A program made the translations under genes and the position numbers. Below are positions 47,401-59,800 of a DNA stretch of 64,000 nucleotides, piece by piece. The notes below the pieces were generated by a model. It saw only the letters and a list, made by a program, of their open reading frames with translations, made no database searches and was not told the DNA's origin. The first letter of the stretch is position 1, and each line of letters starts with the position of its first letter. This DNA is from Kwoniella bestiolae CBS 10118 (taxonomy: Eukaryota; Basidiomycota; Tremellomycetes; Tremellales; Cryptococcaceae), in contig NC_089244.1 in NCBI RefSeq assembly GCF_000512585.2, positions 1,860,001 to 1,924,000 on the forward strand. The letters are read 5' to 3'.

Positions 47401-47550
47401 TGGTAGATTTGGTGTTAGGGCTGGAGGTAGTGTGGAAGGAGCGAATGTGTGAAGGAAGAGGACGAGGATGGATCCTGAGAGTATCAGGATGACGAACCGA
47501 CGTGGTATAGGTAGATTGAGGGGTGAGGGGAAGGGGAAGTTTAGTGCCAT
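44483..47550 (-). CDS. CAP10-type glycosyltransferase, family GT90
   Basis: Twelve exons: 46958-47550, 46850-46900, 46542-46772, 46278-46462, 45922-46187, 45527-45850, 45240-45292, 45137-45171, 44993-45071, 44846-44931, 44689-44780, 44483-44587; 2100 bases (699 aa). It is a type II Golgi membrane protein: a short cytosolic tail, a span near 20-38 (FVILILSGSILVLFLHTF), then a lumenal stem and catalytic domain. GT90 hallmarks lie in the second half: [28 protein letters not shown] and YAYVPSKMDYSDL, then the [20 protein letters not shown] helix. Relatives in Cryptococcus include Cap10, Cap1 and the beta-1,2-xylosyltransferase Cxt1, involved in capsule and glycolipid xylosylation. Which of these is orthologous cannot be decided here. 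Intron 6 (45293-45526) is long and nearly open in frame. Confidence 0.9.
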
Positions 47551-48461
47551 GTTGATGGCTTGATGATTGAGCCAATCAAGGCCAATTCAGAGGAAGGGGG
47601 AAAGATTGTCGATGGGATGATGATGCGGTTGTGTGATGATTGCTGGACTGTTCTTCTATGCTATGATGCTGGAAGTAGATGATGGTATTGATCGTAGTGA
47701 GGATGAGGATAGGAAAGTAAACAAAGTCGTTTTTCCTTTTCTTGAGATAGTGTTTGATGAAACGCGAACTACGATACAAAAAAAAGAGGCTCGTGCGGGT
47801 GACGAGATGCGGTGTGATACGTACACTATACGTTGTGAACGGGTGTCAGACGTACTACCGCGCCTTGTTTGTACCCAGATGGTTTATATGAGCAGCAAAA
47901 GAATGTATGGACAAGTCGGATTGTAATGATAATGATGATGAGATTAGGATGAGGTATAGACAGCTGTTGGAGATGTATGTGTATACGAGTAGAGGTGAAT
48001 GAAATGTTTCGTGTTAATTGCTACAACTGGATTTGGTAGAACTGATTGAGGTACTGTACAGGATCAAGCTCAGCAGAGACTTTGACTTGAAAAGTTAAGG
48101 GACGCACAACAGAGCACGGACTGTCACCACGCAACCATTAGCGCAGAATCGAGAATTAATAATCCCTTAGACATAGGCACGCTGAATCCCCCACATGAGC
48201 AGCGAGCCTATGAAGCTATTTTCCTATCACGTGACACGCTTGCCAACCTTGTTCGTCGTCCGCTACTCTGGTTCAAAGCATCAACATTACTCATCCCTTC
48301 ACATCCTCAACATCTCATTCATCATTATATCATCCATCATACCACTGTTTAGTACCCTGTCTTCATAATCTAGCACGTCGCACACCACCGCTGCACCTCT
48401 TCAGTGGCGAGTACGCAATACACAAAGTTTCAAAGTCCTACAGCTCTCTTATCTTTCCAAT
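47551..48461. promoter_or_regulatory. Divergent promoter region of GT90 and RPB9
   Basis: 911 bases between divergent start codons. A pyrimidine-rich, ATG-poor leader precedes RPB9. A 97-codon plus frame at 47633 lacks features and is disregarded. No specific element identified. Confidence 0.45.
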
Positions 48462-49258
48462 ATGCCATCATTACGATTCTGTGGTGAATGGTAAGTTGTT
48501 CGATTCATCATTGCCACCTCGAGTAACTGACATGTACAATATGCACAGTAACAACCTCTTATATCCCAAAGTAAGTGACTCCCTTCGTACAGGCGCGATA
48601 ATCATCAGACAGCTCGAGGGTGACTGACATGGCCTACCTTCAGTCCGACAACAACGCCAAAATCCTCTTATACCAATGCCGAAATTGTCAGTACGCAGAG
48701 AACGCCCAGCCTGATCCTGGGATGGCACCCTGTGTGTATAAGAACGATCTGTTGACTATTGCTAGGTGAGTATGCGTCTCTTAGATGTGGGTAGGCCAAG
48801 CTTTGAGATGGAGATGTTATGGGAACGAAGGGATTGATCAGGCGAGCAGGAGGCAGTGGATGTCTGTTGCTTTCATCAGGTCATTGAAAGGACTGGGTAT
48901 CAATAGCATCTTCAGGATATCATCTGCATTGGAACATACACGATTATGGCTGACCTTCTCGCCTGTATCACAGAGAACAAGCAGGTGAAACAAAGGATTT
49001 AGAAACAGACCCAACTTTGCAAAGATCAAATATAGAATGTCCCAAATGTTCTCATCATGAGTGAGTCACCGTCGTTCAGTTCTCTCGTTCATTTCTCCAT
49101 CAATTCATATGACTGGTGCTGACATACGCTCATTCATCATTATCAGAGCTGTATTCTACCAGGATCAAGCTAGGCGGATAACGACCAACATGACCTTGTT
49201 TTATTACTGTACGAATTGCAAATACTCCTTTAGAGATCCAAAGGTCAAACATCGTTAG
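48462..49258 (+). CDS. RPB9: RNA polymerase II subunit Rpb9
   Basis: Six exons: 48462-48490, 48549-48570, 48644-48765, 48974-48984, 49003-49060, 49147-49258; 354 bases (117 aa; yeast Rpb9 has 122). Two zinc ribbons are complete: the N-terminal one with CGEC and CRNC (PSLRFCGECNNLLYP then YQCRNCQYAE), and the C-terminal one with CPKC and CTNC, including FYQDQARRITTNMTLFYYC. Between them lies VYKNDLLTIAREQAETDPTL. Rpb9 supports start-site selection, elongation fidelity and transcription-coupled repair. Intron 4 (48985-49002) as I place it is only 18 bases, from a GTGAAA donor to a TTTAG acceptor, which is too short for normal splicing. The 11-base exon 4 or this junction may therefore be wrong, although the resulting frame matches the family well. 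Confidence 0.9.
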
Positions 49259-49730
49259 TCCACTCGACATCCGACGAGAAGGAAGATGTAGTACGATCAT
49301 CGAAACCTGTGGAAGATTCGCATAATAGAAACCAATAAAATACGGTCTGGGAGCTGAAACCCCGAATTAGGAATATGAGAAATTCATGTCCTTGACCAAT
49401 GTTGTAATATACTTGTCGCTCATTAGATAGTTAAATCATCATACCGAATGCATCATTGATCCGCAAAAATACAGTTATGTACGTGCTGGCGATTATTGCT
49501 GTTCCGACTTGAAAGTATTGAATAAACAGAAGTGAAGATGGTGATGTGCTGAGAATCATTGCAACGATGTGAATTGGTAGACAATTGCAATCTATACTGT
49601 TATAGGCAAGAATTCAGAACGTGAATGCTAAGAAAACAATCACGAAATCATGACTTCAAGAGACTAGCATCAGCAGAACGACTCAATGAGCCAGTAAGAT
49701 CCACCAGCGAGATAGGTGTTGTATCTGGTC
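49259..49730. other. Convergent intergenic region
   Basis: 472 bases between RPB9 and the first gene of the tandem pair. A further short frame on the minus strand (to 49670) is an alternative C-terminus of that gene in another frame. Otherwise nothing recognised. Confidence 0.5.
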
Positions 49731-50986
49731 TCAAAAGCCACGATCTGACAGTCCCTCCCATACACTGAATGGTTCGCCGCGTGCACGAAACATCCCAACC
49801 GACTTGGCTGTCTCTTCAAAAGTATCCGCGTCGGGGATCGTGATCTTCTCGCTATTGGCGGAAGGATCGCCCTTGGAGATCCAGAAGCTGAGTTGAGGGG
49901 GATGATCCATCGATGCGAATCCCTGTTTGCAATCTTGGAAGAAATTTTCGAGAGTCTTCTCACCGTTGTTTAATGTCTTTCTGTAAAAGGCACCAAACAG
50001 ATCACCGTGTTCTCGCCACTCTTCTTCCGAGAGATGACTTTGCGAATTGACAACTTGAGCGATATCCATGGGTTTGTTCATCACCATGTATGAGTCCAGG
50101 CGCGATTCTATCTCTTCGTTTGCCGTCGCGAAATCATCATCTGAAAGACTTATTAATCTGTTTGGTGCAAGCGCTGCGGCTTTGTTTAGCCTGATCTTCG
50201 CTTCGTCGGCTCTTTTGACCCTCACATCGATCATGTGCTGTAATCGACTGGGAGGTAGGCTTAGATTCATGGTCGAAACGTGTCGAGCATGAGTTTGGGT
50301 ATTCGGTTGATATCGATTTCGTTCACCAAAAGGTACGGTCAGCGAATGTTCAATTTCCCCTACCGTTCTGAGCTTGCACCTGTCGTCCCATCCTTGCTTA
50401 CTGGCCTTCAACATCTCTGGAGATATCTTTCTTTCCATATACTCAATTATACTTTCAGATATTGCGGTAAGGACAACTTCACTGTTCAACGGCATATCTT
50501 GGTGACACGTGGTGGAGTGATCGACCGCCTTGTCAACTAATTGAGCTTCAGTATCTGCTGTAATTGAGTCAACAGCCTCTTTGACAGCTTCGGCCTTGGT
50601 CCACTGACGCACAGTAGAGGGATTGATGGAAACCTGTAGTAAAGAAATAATGCCGTCGATGTTGATATTCACCCTTGTTGATACTCCTTTGGATCTCCAT
50701 TTTCATCGTTAACCTCATATAAACAGCTCGAAAGATTCTTCTGGACGGAATTTTTCATCGCTCTGTGGCGGAGGTGATCCACCACGTCTCGAAGATAGGT
50801 GCCATCTTTGAGTCGATCGGGATCGTCCCGTACCTCGAAAGGTTTTAAAACCTCGTGAGAATATCTATATCTGAATCTGCGGTTTTGACTTATCAAAGAC
50901 CCGATCTCCTTCCAGGTGTCGGCGGCACGTCTCCATGCATCGTCCCCGAATTGGGTAGACGTATGGCCTTCAAACAGAGTAGACAT
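49731..50986 (-). CDS. Unknown protein, tandem paralogue A
   Basis: Best model has exons 50714-50986 and 49731-50633 (391 aa), joined by an 80-base intron with an unusual GTTAAC donor and a TACTACAG acceptor; both flanking frames are long and certain, the join is not. The protein begins MSTLFEGHT, has the segment RDDPDRLKDGTYLRDVVDHL, a helical middle and a C-terminal region with SHLSEEEWREHGDLFG and HPPQLSFWISKGD. It is soluble, charged and probably largely helical, with no signal peptide or membrane span. Gene B, about 530 bases upstream, has the same order of motifs. No known family is recognised. Confidence 0.65.
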
Positions 50987-51518
50987 TGTATATACCTTTC
51001 GGTGGTTGTGTAAATATACTGTTCTTTAGTGATATGGATGAAGTGGTTGATGAAGCGGAATGGGATCAGCTTGTATTTATATGCTGACAACTTGTCTTCA
51101 GTCTCCCAGGAGGATCAACCCTTTTATACCTTGTTTGCGTCGTTTCTCTGTCCGATTATGTCTTGTCGATGAAAGGGCTTCACCCCCTGCTTCGCAACAT
51201 CATCAGCTAGAAGACCACTTAGAACGAAAAAAGGAAATAAATCGCAAGGGAACCTTTGTAATCTAGTAGATAGAGGCTGGAGCCAGAAGCATAAGTATAA
51301 CGCATTGCAGTGCAATGAAGAGTGTTGACCATCTGAAAAAGGACGAGTAGCTATGTCATCAAAGTCGCAGGACAGTCAACATAGTATCACACAAGCTGGC
51401 ATCATGAGCGGGGAGTGTTTGGGGGACAAACACACAAGGGTGGACATTCTGCCTCTGCGATCTACAAGAAAGACCGAACATGCATACGTCGAGGAATTCA
51501 TGTACAGTATACAGCTGA
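50987..51518. other. Spacer between tandem paralogues
   Basis: 532 bases holding the promoter of paralogue A and the 3' flank of paralogue B. No repeat or mobile-element end that would explain the duplication was seen. Confidence 0.5.
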
Positions 51519-52776
51519 CTAGAAGTTGGCAATCCTTCCAAAACCTATGTCAACATAATCCCATTCAGGCCGGGCCATTGGAGTCGGAGTGTCCTCCCTA
51601 CCAAGCTCCTCCATGATGAGCCCCCGGGTACTTTCCGAAGGAAGCACTGCCCTAGGTGCTTCCGGAGATTCATCAGAAGCCCACAGATGTACAGTTGGAG
51701 GGTAATTTAAAGAGCAGAATCTCCTTGTGCTTGAGCCCCTTGTAGACTTCTCGAAGGTCTCACCACCGCCAGTCAGAGACATCGGGTGAAATGTAGGCCA
51801 CAAATTAGCTTGGTCCTCCCACTCTTGTTCGGACAAGTGGGCGTGGGACTGTACAACCTCCTTGAGAACAGTCGTCTTCTCGGCAAGGTAGGCGTCCTTT
51901 CTAGATGCTCTCTTTTCGTCGATCTCCCTACGAGTATCCTCGTTCGTGTCCACGTAACACTTCTCTCGTCTAGCGCGCTCTTCTTTCTTTGTTTCCACAA
52001 GTCTCTGGCTTATGTCGTGGACCAAGATGTTCATTCCACTGAAGGTGAGAGCAGGGACTGCATTGAATGTTCCGACCTTCTGATGGCGGTGGGAGTTCGG
52101 TTAAAAGGTATGAAACGGCGCATGGTGCGACAAAAAATCTTCGACGTCGAGGATCGCTCTTTTACGACATTTTTCGCCCCAACGTGAATTGGCCTCTTCC
52201 GCCCGTCTTTTGAAGCACCCTTCGCTGGTAAACAGTTCCACGCAGCGCGCGAGCTGTCTGACCACAGCGAAAGGCGTGACCGCACTCGTGCCCTCTTCGT
52301 AGACCGAGGTGTTCCCGGATAGAATCAGATCAAACATCCGGGGCTGCAACCTATCTTGAAGACCCCGCAACAGATCGCCTCGGAACTCCGTCAACAGCTT
52401 TGATTGGTCTGCATCTGCGGTCCCAGAGCCGACATCTGCGAGGTATGCGGCTTCGAGTCTATCCGTGTTGAGATGAATGTCCAAATGCTCTTCACCTTGG
52501 GTACCTGGGATTGGCGTCGTTGTATATCCAATCATGTCAGCAATCTCCAACGTACTCGCCTTTTCCCAACCCTTTTTTAATGATTCTCTCGAGATAGTCC
52601 CCCTCTTTGAATCGGCCGGGGTCCTGTCTCTCGATAACGCCCACATGCGAGAGAGGCTGATGCTTGATATTCGACTTCTGAATGTCCGTGTATATATCAC
52701 CGAGAGTCAGCACTCGACTCATCACCTTCTCAACGCGAGCATCCACAGTGGCTTGATCAACGGCGCTAGTGGACAT
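51519..52776 (-). CDS. Unknown protein, tandem paralogue B
   Basis: Best model has exons 52556-52776, 52117-52458 and 51519-52038, in frame for 1083 bases (360 aa). The protein starts MSTSAVDQATVDARV and shares with paralogue A the motif RQDPGRFKEGDYLERI, a helical middle (WGEKCRKRAILDVEDF against WDDRCKLRTVGEIEHS), AHLSEQEWEDQANLWP and NYPPTVHLWASDE. Intron 1 has a GTACGT donor; intron 2 needs a weak GTTTCA donor. Alternatively, the frame changes near 52040-52115 are real frameshifts: the middle frame there reads IPFNRTPTAIRRSEH, which resembles paralogue A at the same place. The gene may thus be partly decayed. Function unknown. Confidence 0.55.
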
Positions 52777-53878
52777 GTCGAAAGCGTGTAGGTGATTTGG
52801 CTGAATTTGAGAGGAAGATTGCTATTGTTTGAATGCTTGACAGGATATTCGAGGGTAGCAGTATCGTGAGCTCTGCGCAATTCTAGATTGACCGTTTTAT
52901 ACTGTATTGCCCGAGTACTCGCTTGGACCACGATTCGCAGTCCAGCTCTTCCCATTGTGCCCTTTCCTTTGTCAGTCCAAAGAGCGAAATAGCGGTGCAA
53001 CGTACTCAAGTCCACATTGCAAATCGACTCTACTCTCACAAAGGATTGTCCGAATGGTTCGGTAAAGATCGGACGTCAATGAGGGCGAAACAAGTCGCAA
53101 CCCTGATAATTGTATACCGATCAATGGAGGGCGCTATAGTCTGTGGGAAATGTCCGGAAGAAGGTATGATTTGTGGTCATTCCAAAAAACGAAGACCTTT
53201 GAAAACAAAGGTGGTGGAGTTCAGACTCGTGAAGGGGTTCTCGCTCTGCGTACGAACCGGCACAGCCGCAAATGGTTCTGTTCTAAACTTCGTGCTGTAT
53301 CAGCTTCCTGCGGCTCTACCCTGCGATAGCCATCAGGACATACTCTCCGAATAAGGGTCTTAGAAGGGCAGTGCAACTCAAAGGTTCTTTTTGCTAGTCC
53401 ACCAAGTCTGACTAAACACCGCCCTCGTGGCAGTGGAGCAACAGACAGGCGACATAGCTGATACCCAAACTCCAGAATTTGTACGGGCAGATTACGACGC
53501 TGGTCTTTGAGAAAAGGAAAAAACAGCTTTCTCTTGTCTGTCTAGTCGCCGGTACATCAATGGAGCAAGATCCTTTCTCCCAACTCGTCTTCTAGCTGCT
53601 CTTCGAAGACTTCCATATTCAGCGATGTCACTTCATTTTCCGCAGTCGTAGGAATATCATCCTCCCGCACAGTCAGTACAATAATCGTAAGTCACTGTAA
53701 ACGATTTTGCATCTCAACGATACGATGATATCGTATTACAAGACAAATTGTCCCTGTCCTCTCCTTGACTTATCATTTCCGTGAATCTAACTTTAAAAAT
53801 ATGTCGTGTCTATGAAATATATATATATACAATCTATCCGGGTATAACACTCTCAATTGCACAATCTGAGGTCATAGT
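52777..53878. other. Gap without supported genes
   Basis: 1.1 kb between paralogue B and the ABC transporter 3' end. A 143-codon plus-strand frame (52923-53354) includes CGKCPEEGMICGH but has no homologous pattern, no splice partners and overlaps the presumed promoter of paralogue B. I regard it as unproven. An AT run lies at about 53818-53829. Confidence 0.45.
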
Positions 53879-56800
53879 CTAGCATGCACGAGCAATAGTG
53901 AGTAGGCTGTTGTACTCTTCTTCACCTTGAGCCATACACAGGCCATGGAAGATGGTCGAAGAATCTTCCATCAGCTTGAGTGGTTCGCCTAAAGGTCACA
54001 CATGTCCATCAGTAAATGAGCTCGAACGTATCCGGGTGACCATCACCCTTGTGTTAAGTCTACGTACCAGATTCGACGATCTGACCTTGATCCAATACCA
54101 GTACGCGGTCACTATGAACTTACATCAGCTTTGAGCTCGTCCATCAAGACCGGAAAGGGACATACTACTGCATGATAGTTGCAAGACGATGAGCAATTAC
54201 AAGCATGGTCGTATCGGCGAAGCATTCTTTTATTGTAGCGGTGATCTTGGCGTCCATCCTAAGGTGCCACAAGCGAGTCAATCTGGTATTTGACCAGTAA
54301 AAACAGTAATAAGTATGACTTTGACTCACTCAAAGTCGACCGAAGAAGTAGCTGCCACATCATTATAGAGTCAGTAAGTCGCCGTTGGTCAGGCCCGATC
54401 TGACTCACCCTCATCCATAACAAGTATCTTAGACTTCTTCAACAACGCCCTAGCCAGACAGAGTAATTGTCTCTGACCCTGACTGAAATTCCCACCCTCT
54501 ACCAAAATGAAGTTCGTCTATTAGCTTCATTTCCGCTATACGTCGACGTGTAGAGATAAGCTTACCAATAGCCACGTAGGTCTCAAGGTTCGCAAAAGGA
54601 TTATTATCCAACTCGTCCTTCGTCAAGCTATCCGAGAGGAGATGTACTCGACGAAGAGCCTCGTATATCTCGTAGTCATCTGTATCTCAGTGTTAGCAAG
54701 CCCACCACGAGATCATAAGAGTTTTTGTGATGGCACAATCTACCTCTTGTACCCGTTACATCCAGCGCATCCCTCAGCGTACCACTACAAAGCATACCAT
54801 CCTGAGCGACCATGTTCAGCCGTTTTCGCAACTCTGGCAGGGCCACTTGACTGATATCTGTACAATACCATATCAGCTCGATCTGTCTCTTCTGTCATAG
54901 ACAATTAGGAGAGTCCACATGCCAATATCATCAATCATCATTATACCACCATGAGGTTCTATCGCTCTGAACAGGCTAAGCGCCAAGGTAGACTTCCCTG
55001 ATCCGGTGGCACCGACCAAACCGACTCGCATACCAGGCTGAAAGCAGTTTGCCATCATCAATGGTTGTTCTACTTAGAACAGCGAAATAGCAAGCACATA
55101 CCTTGATGTTGAATGACACCCCTTTCAATACTTCCGGAAGATCTGGTGCGTACCTTACTCGAAGATTCTGGACCTTGATCTCACCATGAGCAGGCCAGGA
55201 TTTATCGGGAACAATCCCTTCTCTGCATTCTTCTTCAGGCATGGTGACGTCTGTGCGTCGAGGTATCAGCTCTCATGCATGTTCCTGGGCACAGGATGGG
55301 AAGTGGAAAGGTACTTACAGTGATTGATTCGCTCGGCACTGACAAAAGTTTGCTCGAGATTACTATAAGGTACCCTAAATCAGCTTATACAAGAGGTTGG
55401 AGCAAAGTTTGATGGCCGTACCTGTACGTTTCGATCCAGTTGAAGATACCTATCGAATCGTGGTAATGTCAGTATAAATCCTGGTGGAAGGGGTTTATGT
55501 CAATGTACTTACCCGATGATACAATCATCGCGAAGTTTATGATCAAACCAGCTTGCGACGCCGACATATCCTTACTGATCAATGCAAAACCCGTGGCGGC
55601 AACTACGATACTCGTGAAAGAACGCATGACTGCTCTGACCCAGTTGTACACTGAACGACCATGTCAGCACAGGGAGACTCCAACATGGGGTATCGTTCGA
55701 CTCACCGGCCCAAGCCGCGAACCACGTCACTCGCTCTCTATTGTTGATAACTTTCATAGCATGCATCATGAGTTTGTTTTGGCCAAACCTACATAGACCA
55801 CACATCAGCTTTCGATCTTGTTATGGGATCCAGGAAAGCCGACTTACGCTCGGACCATGACTACACCGTCAATGGTCTCGTTATACAGGGAATAGAGAGG
55901 GGAAGAGGCAGTAGCTGTCAATCGTCTTATATCCGCTCGAAGCTTGTTGAGCCTGTAAGGAACGGATGAACAATATCAGTCAACTTGTTGAGCAGTACAT
56001 GTATGAAATGGAGGGCAAATCGACTGACTGATTGCTAATCCACACGAATGGCACACCACAGACGAGCGCGACCAGTGAAATCACCTGTCAAGGGTGTCAG
56101 ATGTCTTTCGGTCATCCACCATAACGAAGATCCACTTACGGGCGTTTTGACAAACACGACACCGGCTGCTGTGACCAGTCCGAGGCCTATAGGCATATAT
56201 CGCATCAGCCAGATTCACCGACACTTAGCATCGAATTTTACTCACCATCATTCAAAGCACCTAAGCACCCCATCAGACCATCAGCGACCTTCATTCGATA
56301 ACCTCGGAGCACAGAGAAGCAAAGCGAAGATGTTCAGAGTATCACTCACGTCCAAATCCATCAGCCGACTGTGAATCCAATCTATAAACATCCTGACCAA
56401 AGATATTCAGCAGCCGTCCATGAGGAGTAGTCTCGAAGAATTGCAAAGGAGCTTGGAAGACCTTCGTCAAGAGCGCCTCATGGATCTTCTTGCTTCCAGC
56501 GCTGTAGAATCCAACGGTGTTGATACCATACAACCAAACCCATTTGAACGATCCCAGCGCGATACAGCCAAGGGAGATCCAAGCGTACACAATGAGATAA
56601 TGGTTGATATGTGATTCGTCGGGATCGGAGGTCCACTCTTCCAGCCAGAAATTTCGAGACATAGATACCGCTCGATATAGCCCGTATACCAATGCTAGGG
56701 CAGACCAATACCAAAATCCACCTGCTGAGCGGAAAACCATGAAGTAATGGTTGGACGATACCCTCCCCACTGACTTATGTTCCTCGCGATACAGATGACG

Positions 56801-59800
56801 AGATGCACCGCTGGACTCGTTGCGCTCTTCGTAGTGATGCGACTGTCGACGCTGGATTGAGACTTTTGAGATACCTGGCGAGTCGGTAGGTTCATCAATA
56901 GACGATTCGGCGGGAGCGATGTCGACAAGATTGGAGTAGGACACTTCGCCGGCCGGACAGGCTTGTTCTACTTGTCCATCTTTGCTTAATGAGATGATGT
57001 ACTTGGCAATTGGGAGTACGAGCGATACGTGATGGCTAACGAGTACCACCGTCCGGTTCTGAAGGAGCGAGCCATTGAGACATTCGTTGCAGATGTACTG
57101 AGCCGTATGAGCATCGACCGCCGACAGGATATCGTCGAGGTATACGGTCTTAGCAGGAGAGTAAAGGCATCTTGCCAAATTCACTCTCGCCTTTTGACCG
57201 CCACTCTGTCAAACCCAACATTCAGCATTAAATCCCGGTGAAAGGAGCAATCAATGGAACAGGTATACTCACCAGTGTTACGCCGTGCTCCCCAACTTCA
57301 GTCAAGTCTCCCTCGTTGAACAGCTCCAAATCAGGCAATAAAGCAGCCTGTCTAAGCGCCTCCCTGTACCTCTCTTTCCACATAGGCTGACCGAACAGCA
57401 CATTATCACGAATGGATCCGTGTCTGATAAAACTTTGCTGAGGGGCATATGCGATGGAGTCGGTCAACCATTCTTCGGTAGTCCATCTACGATTGGAAGG
57501 ATAGACGGGCGTGGAGTCGGGCACTGAACGGGGCGCGGAGACTGTCCCAGACTCGATACTTGCTTCGCCCAGGAGAGCTCGAAGCTATTCAGATATATCA
57601 TATCAGATCGGTGTGTCTGATATGACGCTCCATGCGACTTACTAGTAACGTCTTCCCGGATCCAAGCGGTCCGCACAACAGCGTCAGCTTCCCCTCGGGA
57701 ATTTCCAAACCCACATCATGCAACCTAAATCTTGGTGTTTCATCTCCAGATACCACTTCTTCGGCAGATGGCCATCCAATAGTAGCGTGATCGCAAACAA
57801 TCCGACTCGAAGCGTTCTCCCACTGCTTTGTATCAATCTCAGGCTGGCTCAGATATCTACTGAGACGATCGATCGATACTTTGTTCTGGAGGAATACCTG
57901 GATAATCATCGGGAATGTACCGAGACCGTCTGCAAGGTGAACATCCCATCAGCTGAACTTGAGCGGAATCCATGAGCAGCTGACTTCAGACCCACCCTTG
58001 ACTCGATAAAATCTATGAGTGGGCCACATTTGCAATCAGCACGAGCTCGACCGGAAATCCAGTGAGAGACATGCACACTCACATGTTCAACGCCACGAAA
58101 GCGGTCGACGGGTCCATCGGCCTATGCAATACTTTCGTGTGGAAGCCAAACATCACCAATAAAGCCACGATGGGAAGTTGTTCTGCCAAGATGTTGAAGC
58201 TGGTTCCCAAGGTATATCGCCACCGCTGCCAGCTGTATTAACGTACGGGTTAATCACAGTCCTGCTTCACAACATCTATGCTGATGATCACTTACCTGAC
58301 TTCGTCCTCCCGCAAACGACGGATCCTACTCATGAAATATGGTTCGAAAGCATTGAGCTGACCACTTTGTTAGCGAGCTGTTGTACGAACAACAATGAAG
58401 ATCTGATTTGACGACCCACTTTGATGACCTTAATACCCAGCAAGAACTCCTTCAAAGCCCCTGTCCTGGCATCTCTAGCTCGGGCCCACTCCTTGTCGCA
58501 TCCTGATCACCAAGAAAACAAATCTATCAGCTCAGTGACTTATGATCAAGCTCAACATCACTCACGATAGATAAGCTTAGATACTAAATATGATAGAGGC
58601 ATACTCAGAGGTATACAAGCTATCCCAACTAACGCGCTGACTCCCAGCATACTGTACAACATAACAACACCGATAATCACTATTATAACAATCCCATTCC
58701 CACTATTAGCCCGACAAACTCGAAAGACTTTGACTGGAAGTTGAACTCACACGTTATAATGCCATTTCCGAAATTCCAGATGTGTGTAGCCATAGAAGCG
58801 ACAATGCCCGTATCGATAGTCAACAGATTCATCACTTGACTTCTACCTTGATTATCATCTGCTTTCTCGCCGGAGGTGACGTTGTGAGCTTCAAGGGCTT
58901 TCGCATCGGTTGTTCGCAGGATCTTTGATAATAGCTATGTACGAGGGAGTACTCAATGAGCACACAGTAGAAGATATGCGAAGGGACAGTTGATCCACTC
59001 ACTAGAGACGAAAGGTTCATTCGGATTGGTATATGGAGGAGATAGTTCTCTCGTACACTAGCGAAACGAATTAGCATGCTTGACTCCCAACCCGTCAAAA
59101 GCATACCCAAACCCACCATAGATAAGCAGATAACAATACTGCACATCGATACTGAGATTAGCTATCCGCTGGACAAATTCAGGTCATCGACAGCTCACCT
59201 TCAAAAGCCTGACCAACAAGTAAACCCCAGCACATTAAATTCGCATAACTCTTGTCTGACCCATAAGGCTCTTTGAATGACTCGATAATCTCGTGCATCG
59301 CGATAATCTGGACGAAACTGATGAGATTCCGCACGATCTCAAGGGCAGCGGCTATCGGAGGGACAATCATCATAGTTCAATCAGCGAGACAAGTACCATA
59401 TATTGGTGGGTCTTTAGGAAGTATGACTTACTGACAAACACAGCCGTCCCTTTACCTCTCCACATGGACTTGACCAAATCCCACCCAGTAACTGTATGTG
59501 TCCTCAAATTGACTTTACTCTTATCATCCGATGAGAAGACGTTCTCGGTAATCCCGCTATTCCTAGTTCGTTCCTCCAATAACGGTAGATCATCTTGAGA
59601 AAGACTTTCCACCTTCATCGAGCGGAATCCCAACTTGCCGATCTGAAGTGCGAGGAGCATCACGATCAGTTTCGAGATACATATATCGACCAGAGAAGGG
59701 GAGACCAGGAAGGGACCCACATAACCAAGGAAGATGAAACTCAACATCGAAGAATTATCATAATCCAATACATTACTCTCCTCTCTTTCGACCACACCTT

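Noticed and set aside
50634..50713. GTGAAT donor inside the junction of paralogue A
   Set aside because: Using it with any nearby acceptor breaks the long downstream frame; the GTTAAC donor keeps it, so the unusual site was preferred with reservations.
52923..53354. 143-codon plus-strand frame with a CGKC/CGH cysteine cluster
   Set aside because: Unspliced in a genome where nearly every gene is spliced, no recognisable domain, and located over the likely promoter of paralogue B.
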